DNA of 64,000 nt from JBFXJF01 sp050175155 (GCA_050175155.1 JBFXJF010000002.1:1-64000); one strand, 5' to 3'; shown: positions 27,801 to 34,975, counted from the first letter of the stretch. A program made the numbers and translations. The notes: generated by a model from the sequence alone, not told the origin.

Positions 27801-30255
27801 CGGTGCTTCGATTATCGGTGGAACTACCGTCAACGGTAACGTAGACAATGAAGGTTCGGTTCAAAACATCATAGTCAACGGCAGTATGCAAAATACAAAC
27901 GGTACAGCTACCGGCACAACGGTGGCAGGAACCACAACTGCTCCCGGCGGTACGGTCACCAGCAAAGAACAACTTGTTGCAGCTCTGGGAGGTGCTGCAC
28001 ACATTGACCCGGTAACCGGTGCAGTGGTACTTGATGGCGATGTTCAGCTTGACCAAACCATTACCATCGCCGGCGATATTGCAATTGACCTGAACGGTCA
28101 TACTATCACCGGACCCAACGGCAATGACAATGACAGCGGCCCGGCCGAAAATGGTAGCGCGGCAATCATCGTCAGTAGTGGAATTGTGGATATTAAGGAC
28201 AACAGCAACGGCGGTGGAGGTAGCATTTATGGTGGCGCAGGCGGCGCAGGCAGTACCGTTAGCGGTAACGGTGGCGCGGGGATTTCAGTCACCGGCGGCA
28301 CGTTGACCGTGGGTGAGGATGTTGAGGTCATTGGCGGTACGGGCGGTAGAGACGAAACCGGATCTAGCGGTAGCGGTGGCTCTGGTATTGCGGTTAGCGA
28401 AAGCGGCAATGTCACAATTAAAGGTTCTGTAACCGGCGGTGAAGGTGGCGAAGGAGGAGAAGTAGCCGCAGGCGGTAGCGGTGGCTCCGGAGTTAAAACC
28501 AGTGGCACGGTTATAGTCGCAATCGAAGGCGAAGTGACCGGCGGTTCCGGCGGTGCAGGTGATGTAGGCGGCTCCGGTGGAGCAGGTATAGTAAACGAAA
28601 GTACAGGAACGGTGGAGATAAATGGAACATCCTCAGGGGGCAACGGTGGTATCGGTAATACCGAGGGCACCGGTGGTGCAAGTGTTACAAATGAAGGCAC
28701 AGGAACACTCTCCTATAAAGTGACTGTAAATTATGGAACAACAGCAAAGAGCAGTTATATAGAAGGGGAAAGTGTAACCATTACAGCAAATGCACCAGCA
28801 AGTGGAAAGCAGTTTAAGGAATGGACAGTTGAAAGTGGAGGAATTACCCTCGCAAGTAGTACAAATGCTAGTATGGACTTTATTATGCCAGCAAGTACAG
28901 TAGAGGTAACAGCAAACTATGAGGATATCCCAAATAACTCATCAGCTTCATCCACAACAGCGACATCAGGAACAGAAGCTGTTAATGTGATTGTAAATGG
29001 GAAAACTGAAAAAGCAGGAACAGAAACAATTTCCACAGAAAACGGTAAATCAACAGTCATGGTCGCAGTAAACAACAAGGCTATCGAGAGCAAAATTGAG
29101 GAAGCTGTAAAGTTAAATACAACAGGACAGCAAAACGTGATTCAAGTTACGGTTGCAGATACTAAATCAGATGTAGCAAAAGTAGAATTAACAGGAGATA
29201 TTGTAAAACAGCTAGAAAAAAACACATTTGATGTATTGATAAAACGTGATGCAGTAGAATACGTGATACCTGCAAAAGAGCTAACTATTTCAAACGTAGC
29301 AAAAGAACTTGGGGTGGCTGAAACTTCACTAAAAGATATCAAGGTTGAAGTGCAGATTACAAAATTAAAGGATTCAGTTGTAGCAAAATACAATGAAGTA
29401 GCAAAAGAAAATCGAGCAACAATTGTATTCCCACCAACAGCATTTGAAGTAATTGCCAAAACTACCAAGACGGATGGAACAACCGGTCAAGTTGAAATCA
29501 CCAAGTTCAGTAACTATGTTGAGAGAATTATGAGGATTCCAGATGGTGTAGATCCAAGTAAGATTACTACAGGTATTGTTTTTAATCCAGATGGCACCTA
29601 TAGCCATGTACCAACAGAAGTTTTTCAAAAAAATGAGAAATGGTATGCGAAACTCAACTCACTTACAAACTCAAACTACTCAGTCATTTGGAATCCTATT
29701 ACTGTGGAATCTGTGGACAATCATTGGTCAAAGGATGCGGTAAATGACATGGCATCAAGACTTGTCATCTTTGATCCTGAGAATTTCGAACCGAATAAAG
29801 CAATCACTAGGGCAGATTTTGCAGAGTATATTGTAAGAGCTTTGGGACTTTTCAGAAAAGGGGAAACTCATGAGAACAAGTTCAGTGATGTCAAAGCAGA
29901 CGGAGACCGAACCTTGGCTGTCTTGATTTCAAGTGAGTATGGCATCGTGACCGGTTACCCAGATGGTACCTTTAAGCCAAATGCGCTTATTACAAGGGAA
30001 GAAGCCATGACTATGTATCAGAGAGCGATGAAAACCACAAAGCTTACTGGTAGTGACGCAAATAGGATCCTAACATATTCAGACAGCACTCAAGTAAGTA
30101 AGTGGGCAGTTCCATATGTTACAGACGTTTTATCGGCACATGTATTTAATGGGACAACAGCAACAACTATTTCACCAAGAGCAAACTTGACTTATGCGGA
30201 AGCAGCACAGGCAATAAAGAATCTGTTGGTGGAATCGAAATTGATAAACAAATAA
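21874..30255 (+). CDS. Giant S-layer-homology surface protein with lectin-like and InlB-type repeats
   Basis: A 2793-residue secreted protein. A signal peptide (MKIKLLWLFIVLCMVLTLLP, cleavage near TLA-A) is followed by a beta domain. InlB/Listeria-Bacteroides repeats (GYAFGGWYSD, FAGWHT, FAGWYES, FAGWQM) lie near residues 254-322, 647-712, 842-909 and 1732-1802. A C-type-lectin-like domain (about 1030-1210; SWSPGEPNHN, SKYWNDRA, YFVEFGG) lies between them. A Gly/Asn/Thr-rich beta-helix-like stretch (about 1830-2270) precedes a final beta repeat, and three SLH domains (about 2613-2790) bind wall polymers. AAAGGAG sets the start at 21874 rather than 21865. The C-terminal 500 codons are visibly more AT-rich than the GC-richer middle. 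It is likely an adhesin or structural wall protein. Confidence 0.92.
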   Translation: MKIKLLWLFIVLCMVLTLLPVVTLAAVTPSGYTTDSHGIMAYKYLGSYSYRLDLQGYYNGDWRKVTFMNKGFGLGFEINGTRYSINRMQSGTPFKVYRTGLEVTVDTNFLYNGKTIQLLYTVKNTNSGPVTFNMGSAADIMIGRDDFATIIPFDGGFKMSSNYESDGYAQLNFWGGSGIEGVTSVDTYWYGHYSKAGLNFFNDLSPKTSLSGIDSACAWSWKNRTIAAGETQTYSVMIGVGAPGSETLVTKNAVDYFSTVGTKPSSELVDPGESITLPTLTEPGYAFGGWYSDAGLTSRMGDSGDSYTSYTPTEDITLYAKWTPILSPVKVTLTKDNGAWTGQSLALYQGGYHKYALTESGVSGVYSADAQNGTYDIYKEGKDTGVDAVVATTATSGIGSEVDVTIGYTTLTTTTKLDDLASSEPGDVDYRTEGAVAFSTDFSSPGTYTTIVRNTDTTAYDVYVDALDSHQNISTAAKNATVNYFTGVADIQLDSASYEDRRVVFSRTEGENTYYYTANYQTSGGNAGKYTIMLPAGPSDDYTYTVSVDGRVLGDTVSYDDKNSAAAYYTAHVDVLKDGSDWTSDISVYLEKDGLEQKLTYTDGTDYQLVLFSDGSIYNVFVTGSNSLRDTSFDLSSNTVQEIDYWSVNFYTTDDASVYTGRIIQNGKTVSKPSTPNVTGKSFAGWHTTTTRDVLYDYTTAIVDVTNIYAKFVDPAVSINGTIMDESTYTIPNLTLTGFPFTGTPIKSATLFVDSGSVAIFGSDFAVTGSGSKMVTVKFGDEGTTPDIAQAFLRNNTVCTSASTDPGGGGITYTPQSLTVTIGGDTSDGTVTATTTNIYPVNLNLNEGTINSGNLSYYQEGVGASLPTELSKSGKVFAGWYESADFSSDPVSSITAVDSGEKTYYAKWADSSPEKSIVFGTPVLSEGKFTYPDLTLSPSAEIVYSAKVSIDNGMVSVAEDVGHKVVYDSANTTAIINFGASGLPLAGVQTLLQTKTSFTVTPSNEYPSVTIELDGNVTSLPVGTQIYVGDGTKGLKGHYYIYVSASKDWNAAYNAAKEYRYMGMRGYLATITSAEEGDIFGDILGGITDPSWTGGTLLKQVIEGNYDSNAWVITSASDYFWRWVCGPEAGRKFYYGWTTAETSTVNSAGQMTEYFGGDPLYTSWSPGEPNHNADGFNVNGELKVEFHSSKYWNDRAPNVTLGYFVEFGGYPEDQDPGEISDDLIIRGSSSTLAPTASGDTIYANGAALIISGANAYWDMDSDGVLDANEDDIAIYTPVSGTTTISAGTNGGSITPPSGQITVLDGSTVGTIIKGNVVGPVVVKLAGDVGATIDFETITMVEIIDFLTGDAGDIKLNAIGDLGAGRVLAIDKTGADVIDMTKFTLNNGDNALVAVDNELQISGYGVNTQDSETTTLTGTAPTYITATVEVKENGSLADAESVVLKLVGTEISLNRSATGVYSYIGLLDAGTSYTLYVNGVVVGDSYNAFASPNTNQAPSYYTAQVTYKVDSNNTDAQSVVLKAEGKGNITLTQQTNSETGALITGVYEYRSLADSSTEYAIWVNGENSGQTLTFADEDYQKTVNHYTTQVSLNNSGVWSGQNVTLRNDSGNIIYILNETETSGTYSALTKGDSVGTYNIYVNGEDSGMDITPSKSAKVTSGTISYMTITITTNKNGSAVRLGDVTIEGKPAIESSTGNYTITLPADSYAVNVAGTNVGDVTGVSPSLTANFYTVNYDGDGASGTVPSDNTIYFDRSTVTILSAGELSKTEEVFAGWQMDGTTYNTGQTFILSGVSTLTALWSDTAAAEVSWTVDGTTYYGRLSEAIAATENNGLPVSITIQNDTTITEDMTIPDNAVVTVPEGKTVTVAENVTLTNEGTISSNGTITGDGALDNNGTVDNTAVAVTGGTIAITTDNYGGEIEGGTISSGVTVSGGEITGPIVNNGTLTNTDVSGNVDNNSGAVISGGTITGDLVNHNGASIIGGTTVNGNVDNEGSVQNIIVNGSMQNTNGTATGTTVAGTTTAPGGTVTSKEQLVAALGGAAHIDPVTGAVVLDGDVQLDQTITIAGDIAIDLNGHTITGPNGNDNDSGPAENGSAAIIVSSGIVDIKDNSNGGGGSIYGGAGGAGSTVSGNGGAGISVTGGTLTVGEDVEVIGGTGGRDETGSSGSGGSGIAVSESGNVTIKGSVTGGEGGEGGEVAAGGSGGSGVKTSGTVIVAIEGEVTGGSGGAGDVGGSGGAGIVNESTGTVEINGTSSGGNGGIGNTEGTGGASVTNEGTGTLSYKVTVNYGTTAKSSYIEGESVTITANAPASGKQFKEWTVESGGITLASSTNASMDFIMPASTVEVTANYEDIPNNSSASSTTATSGTEAVNVIVNGKTEKAGTETISTENGKSTVMVAVNNKAIESKIEEAVKLNTTGQQNVIQVTVADTKSDVAKVELTGDIVKQLEKNTFDVLIKRDAVEYVIPAKELTISNVAKELGVAETSLKDIKVEVQITKLKDSVVAKYNEVAKENRATIVFPPTAFEVIAKTTKTDGTTGQVEITKFSNYVERIMRIPDGVDPSKITTGIVFNPDGTYSHVPTEVFQKNEKWYAKLNSLTNSNYSVIWNPITVESVDNHWSKDAVNDMASRLVIFDPENFEPNKAITRADFAEYIVRALGLFRKGETHENKFSDVKADGDRTLAVLISSEYGIVTGYPDGTFKPNALITREEAMTMYQRAMKTTKLTGSDANRILTYSDSTQVSKWAVPYVTDVLSAHVFNGTTATTISPRANLTYAEAAQAIKNLLVESKLINK

Positions 30256-30259
30256 GTGA

Positions 30260-30307
30260 ATGAAAACGGAGTGCCGCAGAAAATTTGGCACTCCGTTTTC
30301 ATTTTAG
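30260..30307 (+). terminator. Strong terminator after the SLH protein gene
   Basis: ATGAAAACGGAGTGCC (30260-30275) pairs perfectly with GGCACTCCGTTTTCAT (30287-30302) across an 11-base loop, then TTTTAG follows. Confidence 0.9.
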
Positions 30308-30372
30308 TGTATATTTATGTAAATAGTATTTTGAAACTGTTATAATGTGAATATATGAGGGATAGGGAGAGA

Positions 30373-30410
30373 AATAGGTGCCAGGCACGTCAGTTAGTCA
30401 GTTATTGAAT
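30373..30410 (+). repeat. REP-like 38-base repeat, copy 1
   Basis: This is the full consensus: AATAG, the palindrome GTGCCAGGCAC, then CGTCAGTTAGTCAGTTATT and GAAT. It lies between the SLH terminator and the next promoter. Confidence 0.9.
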
Positions 30411-30447
30411 GTTTAATATTATTTAAAATATAAAGATGTTACTGTAA

Positions 30448-30510
30448 GCAACAAAATTTGTATCATTTGATACAAATTTTGTTGCGTTTTATGTATCAAA
30501 AATGTATAAT
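30448..30510 (+). promoter_or_regulatory. 38-base perfect palindrome overlapping the promoter of Panacea gene 2
   Basis: Bases 30448-30465 and 30468-30485 are perfect inverted 18-base arms around TT, with core GTATCATTTGATAC. A -35 TTGCGT (30483-30488) overlaps the right arm and TATAAT (30505-30510) follows after 16 bases. A repressor bound to the palindrome would block RNA polymerase. The gene product has an HTH, so autoregulation is likely. Confidence 0.75.
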
Positions 30511-30535
30511 GAGCATATTTATAGGGGGTATTTAT

Positions 30536-31540
30536 ATGATGACATTTTGTGAAGAATGCCATGAAATGGTGGAGTACACAACTGAAATCGTCAAAATGGA
30601 AAAAGAAATAAAAGGTAAAAAAATTGAATTTGAAGGTATGGAAGTTTTTTGTGCGTCATGCAAAAGTGTTTTGTTTGTTGCGAGTATAAGAGATTATAAT
30701 TTACAGCAATTAGATATAGCTTACAGAAATTTAGAGAAAGTAATAACAGTTTCAGAAATTAAGCAGATTTTAGAAAAATATAATATTGGAAAGAGACCGC
30801 TTTCTGCACTTCTTGGGTGGGGGGAAGTTACTTTAACTAGATATTTGGAAGGATCAATCCCGACTAAACAATACTCCGATAGACTTTATGATATTTTAAT
30901 TAATCCTGATATGATGGAGTCGATATTAGAAAGCAATAGAAAATTGGTCGCAGATACAGCGTATAAGAAGTGTAAGGAAGCATTAGAAAAAGTTAAAGGC
31001 TCAGAAATTACTAAATCGACACTTGAGAATAAAATTGACAGTGTTACAAAATATTTGCTATTAAATTCGTCAGAAATAACTCCGCTCGCATTGCAGAAGC
31101 TTTTATATTATGCACAGGGATTTAATAAGATTTTTAATGGAAATTTTCTTTTTAAAGATGATTGTGAGGCTTGGGCACATGGCCCAGTTTATAAGGAAAT
31201 TTATCACAGATACAAAAATTTTGGTTACAATCCAATTGATGTTGTATTATCCTACAACGAATCTGAATTAAATATTTTAGATAGTGAGAAGGAAGTATTG
31301 GATACCATAATCAGAAATTTTGGGTGTTACAGTGGAAAAATACTTGAAAGAATGACTCATTCAGAGTACCCTTGGATTACAACTAGAAAAGGTCTAAAAG
31401 TTGATGCGTCATCCAATGAAATAATTGGGAAAGATTTAATTACCCTTTATTTTAAACAAATTAAACAAAAATATAATATGTTAAGCACTGGTGATGTTAA
31501 GGACTACAGTAAAGATTTATTTGAAAAGTTATTTAATTAG
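30536..31540 (+). CDS. Second zinc-finger/HTH/Panacea protein
   Basis: A 334-residue protein with the same layout as the antitoxin at 17035: cysteine pairs CEEC and CASC in an MqsA-like finger, an HTH with LLGWGEVTLTRYLEG, and a Panacea/DUF4065 domain (ALQKLLYYAQGFNKIFNGNFLFKDD, then WAHGPVYKEIY). The start is ATG 30536 or 30539 after GGGGG. No toxin-sized gene lies on either side, so it is an orphan antitoxin, its partner has been lost, or the next gene at 31671 is its partner. Sequence similarity to the first copy is clear in the HTH but modest elsewhere. Confidence 0.85.
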   Translation: MMTFCEECHEMVEYTTEIVKMEKEIKGKKIEFEGMEVFCASCKSVLFVASIRDYNLQQLDIAYRNLEKVITVSEIKQILEKYNIGKRPLSALLGWGEVTLTRYLEGSIPTKQYSDRLYDILINPDMMESILESNRKLVADTAYKKCKEALEKVKGSEITKSTLENKIDSVTKYLLLNSSEITPLALQKLLYYAQGFNKIFNGNFLFKDDCEAWAHGPVYKEIYHRYKNFGYNPIDVVLSYNESELNILDSEKEVLDTIIRNFGCYSGKILERMTHSEYPWITTRKGLKVDASSNEIIGKDLITLYFKQIKQKYNMLSTGDVKDYSKDLFEKLFN

Positions 31541-31565
31541 TTGAAGGGGAAAAGAAAATAGGGAA

Positions 31566-31600
31566 AATAGGTGCCAGGCACGTCAGTTAGTCAGTTATTG
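31566..31600 (+). repeat. REP-like repeat, copy 2
   Basis: Same unit as at 30373, lacking the final bases. It is followed directly by a short open tail (31600-31653) reading DEEFDQVQEETNRITFK and stop, which looks like the end of an unidentified displaced gene. Confidence 0.9.
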
Positions 31601-31670
31601 ATGAAGAATTTGATCAGGTTCAGGAGGAAACGAACCGCATAACTTTTAAATGACAAAAGGAAGTGAGAAA

Positions 31671-32771
31671 ATGCAAATTGCACTAACTAAAAAATTAGCT
31701 GATGCCATGGGAGTAATTTTTGCACCCACACATGAGGATGAGAATTCATTTTTTTCTTGGACAGCAAACTGGACAAAAGTATGGGGTAATCGTAGAACAG
31801 AGGATATGATCGTGTTGGTGAATAACGCCACACGATTTACCGTTGCGATTTACCAAGTCAAGCGGAAAGATTTGAAAAATGTAGAGGAAATGATGAGAAC
31901 GGCCATTTCAAACACACTATTGTTTATGAATCTAAACCCCGATCTTGTAAAGGAATATTTGCGTAAGGCTGGCGAAGTGAAGTTTGTCCAAAATCGTAGC
32001 AAACAGTCAGCTGCGTTGGTAACTAAAGCGGGACTGGACTGTGCTTTTTATGTTGGAAATGAATACAATGGTATTGCAAAAATGTTCAGTGATACGGTTG
32101 GGGCTCCCGCAAATTATCGCTATGTCAATTATTCCGGGAATATTAACAAGGGGTATATTCCTTATCAGGCAATGATTAACGAACTGTCTGAACTTACCGG
32201 TAAGCAAGCCTACAAATATCGTGCCTTTGAATTGCTGGTAACACTTGATTTGGAAGTATATAAGGCGGTGCGGAGAATTATTGTACCTGCGAACATTGAA
32301 TTTATACGTTTACACGAAGTACTGCAGTCAGTGTTTGGCTGGAAGAACTACCATCTATATGACTTTACCATCTTTAATGGCAATAAGCGCTTACCAATCG
32401 TTAGAATTGTTCCATTTGAGGATGACCTAGAGTACGATGAAGACGCTGTTTTAATGAAAGGGCATACCTTATCTGAGTTTTTACCTGAGCATAAACATAT
32501 GCTTTATACCTATGATATGGGGGATAACTGGGAACATGAAATCCAGCTTATACGTGTGATTGAGGATCACGATAAGGAATCACCCTACTTACTGGAGGTA
32601 AGTGGTCAAACACCACCTGAGGATGTGGGCGGAGTTGGAGGATTCGTGAATTTCCGTGAAATCATGTTGAATCCTAGCCATCCGGAATATGAGGAAATGA
32701 AGGAATGGGCAAAGTATTGGACAACTGAGCTTAGTGATCGGAAAGGATGTCCTAGAATCATACATGTGTAA
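31671..32771 (+). CDS. DUF6933 plus plasmid pRiA4b ORF3-like protein
   Basis: A 366-residue two-domain protein. The N-terminal 180 residues (IALTKKLADAMGV, ANWTKVWGNRR, VLVNNATRFTVAI) resemble DUF6933. The C-terminal half (FELLVTLDLEVYKAVRRIIVP, LHEVLQSVFGW, YTYDMGDNWEHEI) is a PRiA4_ORF3 domain. The start at 31671 is preceded by AAGGAAGTGAGA. The function of neither domain is established. It lies downstream of the orphan Panacea gene, separated by a repeat, so it is probably a separate unit. Confidence 0.8.
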   Translation: MQIALTKKLADAMGVIFAPTHEDENSFFSWTANWTKVWGNRRTEDMIVLVNNATRFTVAIYQVKRKDLKNVEEMMRTAISNTLLFMNLNPDLVKEYLRKAGEVKFVQNRSKQSAALVTKAGLDCAFYVGNEYNGIAKMFSDTVGAPANYRYVNYSGNINKGYIPYQAMINELSELTGKQAYKYRAFELLVTLDLEVYKAVRRIIVPANIEFIRLHEVLQSVFGWKNYHLYDFTIFNGNKRLPIVRIVPFEDDLEYDEDAVLMKGHTLSEFLPEHKHMLYTYDMGDNWEHEIQLIRVIEDHDKESPYLLEVSGQTPPEDVGGVGGFVNFREIMLNPSHPEYEEMKEWAKYWTTELSDRKGCPRIIHV

Positions 32772-32860
32772 TACAAGATGGCTTCAAAGATATGGTCATT
32801 ATATGGGCTTTGAGCCGGTAGTATTGATATCGAAGGTATAAGTCTTTACTCCTAACCTCT

Positions 32861-32940
32861 ATTGAGAGTTAAATTAAAATAGTGGACCATTTTTCAATTA
32901 ATTATTTTGAATTAATGGGCCACTATTAAAGTAACAAAAA
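32861..32940 (+). repeat. 80-base dispersed repeat, copy 2
   Basis: This is the better-preserved copy of the element at 11983-12063. AATAGTGGACC (32879-32889) pairs with GGGCCACTATT (32917-32927) at 10 of 11 positions. It lies just upstream of the fic promoter. Confidence 0.75.
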
Positions 32941-32948
32941 AGTTATAT

Positions 32949-32993
32949 CGCTATCGGAACAAAATTGACATTATTCCGATAGCGGTATATAAT
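32949..32993 (+). promoter_or_regulatory. Consensus promoter with 11-bp inverted-repeat operator for fic
   Basis: TTGACA (32965-32970) and TATAAT (32988-32993) are both perfect consensus boxes with the ideal 17-base spacer. The inverted repeat CGCTATCGGAA (32949-32959) / TTCCGATAGCG (32974-32984) places one arm upstream of the -35 and the other in the spacer. That is a classical repressor arrangement. Confidence 0.8.
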
Positions 32994-33011
32994 CTTTACG
33001 AGGTGTTATAT

Positions 33012-33932
33012 ATGAAGTATATGAGTACAAAGGAAGTAAGTGAAAAATGGGGAATAAGTGACCGACGAATCCGAGTGCTTTGTAATGAGGGGCGTATAGA
33101 AGAAGCAATAAAAATTGGACGGAATTGGTCTATCCCTGCAGATGCTGTTAAACCTGTGGATGCAAGGGAAGGAAATAAAAAAAGCTACTTAGGATTGAAA
33201 TTTGACTTCAGTTATATTGATTCTCTTAATGAATCTATTGCTCAGAATCGACCATTTTCAAAAAAACTTGCAAGTACTCTTCATGAAAAATTAATTGTTG
33301 AATGGACATATAACAGTAATGCGATAGAGGGGAACACCCTGACACTATCAGAGACCAAAGTTGTTCTTGAAGGAATTACAATCGGTGGAAAAAGCATGGT
33401 GGAGCATCTAGAAGCAATTAACCATCGTGAAGCGATACTGTTTGTGGAAGATTTAATTACAAATAAAGAACCACTTTCTGAATGGAATATCAAGAACATT
33501 CATGCTTTGATTTTAAAGGAAATTGATAATATCAATGCTGGAAAATACCGTACTGAAAATGTTGTAATTAGTGGAGCAAAACATATTCCACCTAAACATT
33601 ATGAAGTTGGGGATTTGATGCAGAAACTTATTGCAGAATATCAAAAAGAATGGAATGATTATCATCCAGTCTTAAGAGCAACATTGTTACATGGTGAGTT
33701 TGTGAAAATTCATCCTTTCATAGATGGAAATGGCAGGACTTCAAGACTACTTTTGAACCTTGAACTCATGAAGAATGGATACACTCCAATTATTATAAAG
33801 AATAAGTATCGGGCAAAGTACTATGGTGTCCTAGATTTGGCACATACAACTATGAATTATGGGCCCTTTATAAAATTAGTATCAGAACTTGTGATAGAGT
33901 CCGAAAAGCTATGGTTATCTGTAGCAAAATAG
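33012..33932 (+). CDS. Fic/DOC family protein with N-terminal DNA-binding domain
   Basis: A 306-residue Fic protein. The N-terminus (MSTKEVSEKWGISDRRIRVLCNEGRIEEAIKIGRNWSIP) is an excisionase/MerR-like winged helix. The core has the catalytic motif HPFIDGNGRTSRL near residue 234, which fits HPFx(D/E)GN(G/K)R, so it should transfer AMP or a related group to a protein. A class II inhibitory motif SNAIEGN near residue 101 matches (S/T)xxxE(G/N) and would keep the enzyme autoinhibited. The start at 33012 follows GAGGTG. The DNA-binding domain and the operator in its promoter suggest autoregulation. The stop codon lies inside a REP-like repeat. Confidence 0.92.
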   Translation: MKYMSTKEVSEKWGISDRRIRVLCNEGRIEEAIKIGRNWSIPADAVKPVDAREGNKKSYLGLKFDFSYIDSLNESIAQNRPFSKKLASTLHEKLIVEWTYNSNAIEGNTLTLSETKVVLEGITIGGKSMVEHLEAINHREAILFVEDLITNKEPLSEWNIKNIHALILKEIDNINAGKYRTENVVISGAKHIPPKHYEVGDLMQKLIAEYQKEWNDYHPVLRATLLHGEFVKIHPFIDGNGRTSRLLLNLELMKNGYTPIIIKNKYRAKYYGVLDLAHTTMNYGPFIKLVSELVIESEKLWLSVAK

Positions 33933-33961
33933 GTGCCAGGCACGTCAGTTAGTCAGTTATT
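33928..33961 (+). repeat. REP-like repeat, copy 3
   Basis: The first bases (AATAG) supply the TAG stop codon of the fic gene. It is followed by AAACAAGTA, as is the copy at 35910. Confidence 0.9.
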
Positions 33962-33973
33962 AAACAAGTATTC

Positions 33974-34099
33974 ATTGTAAAAAAACTTGATAGAAAGGGT
34001 CTAATAATCCCTGCTGGTTATTCCAAGACAGTGGGTTTTATGATTGCTGGGTTTTTAATCATGTTTACCTTTGCGTTTATTTTGGCACTATTCCCTTAA
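33974..34099 (+). pseudogene. 3' fragment of the 144-residue membrane protein (module copy A)
   Basis: Forty-one codons match the C-terminal end of the proteins at 35981 and 56522 (IVKKLDRKG, PAGYSKT, GFMIAGFLIMFT). The 5' two thirds are missing. Bases on the left match those upstream of the 35981 copy, so this is an internal deletion that joined the leader to the tail. Confidence 0.9.
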
Positions 34100-34113
34100 A
34101 GGAGGAAATATCT

Positions 34114-34812
34114 CTGAAAAAATGGTTTAAAATTACCCTTATTACGATAATATCGTTTGTAATTATATTGGGAGGCGCATTTTTAATTTATGCATCTGAT
34201 TATTATAAAGCTGAAGATGTGTCAGTTCCAGCAATGCAAGGTGATTCAACAATGCGTATTCAAGATAACCTTATAGTACTATCACCTACAATGCCCAGTG
34301 ATACTGCTCTGATATTTTATCCAGGCGCCAAGGTAGAATATATAGCCTATCTGCCTATTCTGGAAAAAATTAAACAGAACTTGGGAATTACCTGCATTAT
34401 TGTTAAAATGCCTTTTAATATGGCTATTTTTGATACGAATGCTGCTGATAAAATTATTGATCAGTTTCCGGATATTGAAAAATGGTATATAGGAGGTCAC
34501 TCCATGGGTGGTGCAATGGCTAGTGATTATGCGTCAAAGAATCAGGACAAGGTAGAAGGATTGATTTTGCTGGGGGCTTATATTTATGGCGATTACCCTG
34601 CTGAAAACGCGCTGACAGTTTACGGCACATTCAATACAAGTGTAGCGGAGAAAATAAACTATTCCGAGAACATTGTAGTTATAGATGGTGGAAACCATGC
34701 CCAGTTCGGTAATTACGGTAAGCAAAAAGGTGATCCTGATGCCACGATTTCAAGAGAAGAACAACAGGATATCACAGTGGAAGCTATCGAGGAATTTTTG
34801 GCAAGAAAATAG
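34114..34812 (+). CDS. Alpha/beta hydrolase, module copy A, with CTG in place of ATG
   Basis: A 232-residue protein nearly identical to the intact hydrolase at 56971. It has an N-terminal membrane anchor, an alpha/beta-hydrolase fold with nucleophile elbow GGHSMGG, and GGNHAQFGNYG holding the likely catalytic histidine. The ribosome site GGAGG and spacing are conserved, but the start codon that is ATG in the intact copy is CTG here (34114). It could be translated weakly from CTG or be a silent copy. The substrate is unknown; a secreted or membrane-anchored esterase or lipase is plausible. Confidence 0.75.
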   Translation: MKKWFKITLITIISFVIILGGAFLIYASDYYKAEDVSVPAMQGDSTMRIQDNLIVLSPTMPSDTALIFYPGAKVEYIAYLPILEKIKQNLGITCIIVKMPFNMAIFDTNAADKIIDQFPDIEKWYIGGHSMGGAMASDYASKNQDKVEGLILLGAYIYGDYPAENALTVYGTFNTSVAEKINYSENIVVIDGGNHAQFGNYGKQKGDPDATISREEQQDITVEAIEEFLARK

Positions 34813-34832
34813 GGGAAATAAGTGCCAGGAAC

Positions 34833-34865
34833 ATGGAGTGTGTCGCGTTGATAGAGAGGGAATAG
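34833..34865 (+). pseudogene. rlmD/rumA 3'-end relic
   Basis: Ten codons read MECVALIERE and then TAG, very close to the ECVVLIERTDK tail at position 1. The preceding bases (AATAAGTGCCAGGAA) are a truncated REP-like repeat. It marks the end of the hydrolase copy A segment. Confidence 0.5.
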
Positions 34866-34975
34866 GCTGGTATCAAGGGGTCTATCAGATTTTAACTGAA
34901 TAACGAAGTAAGTTATATGTTCCCTCAGACTAATTCGTTAAGGTAGTAGCTCTATTTGTCAATTAAATACGCAAA

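Noticed and set aside
28227..28700. A 157-residue proline-rich minus-strand frame
   Set aside because: The Pro/Ser-rich sequence is the mirror of Gly/Thr codons in the glycine-rich repeats of the SLH protein; there is no start signal.
30448..30485. The 38-base palindrome as a transcription terminator of the SLH gene
   Set aside because: A stronger terminator already ends that gene at 30260-30307, there is no T tract, and the palindrome overlaps a promoter for the next gene, so an operator is the better explanation.
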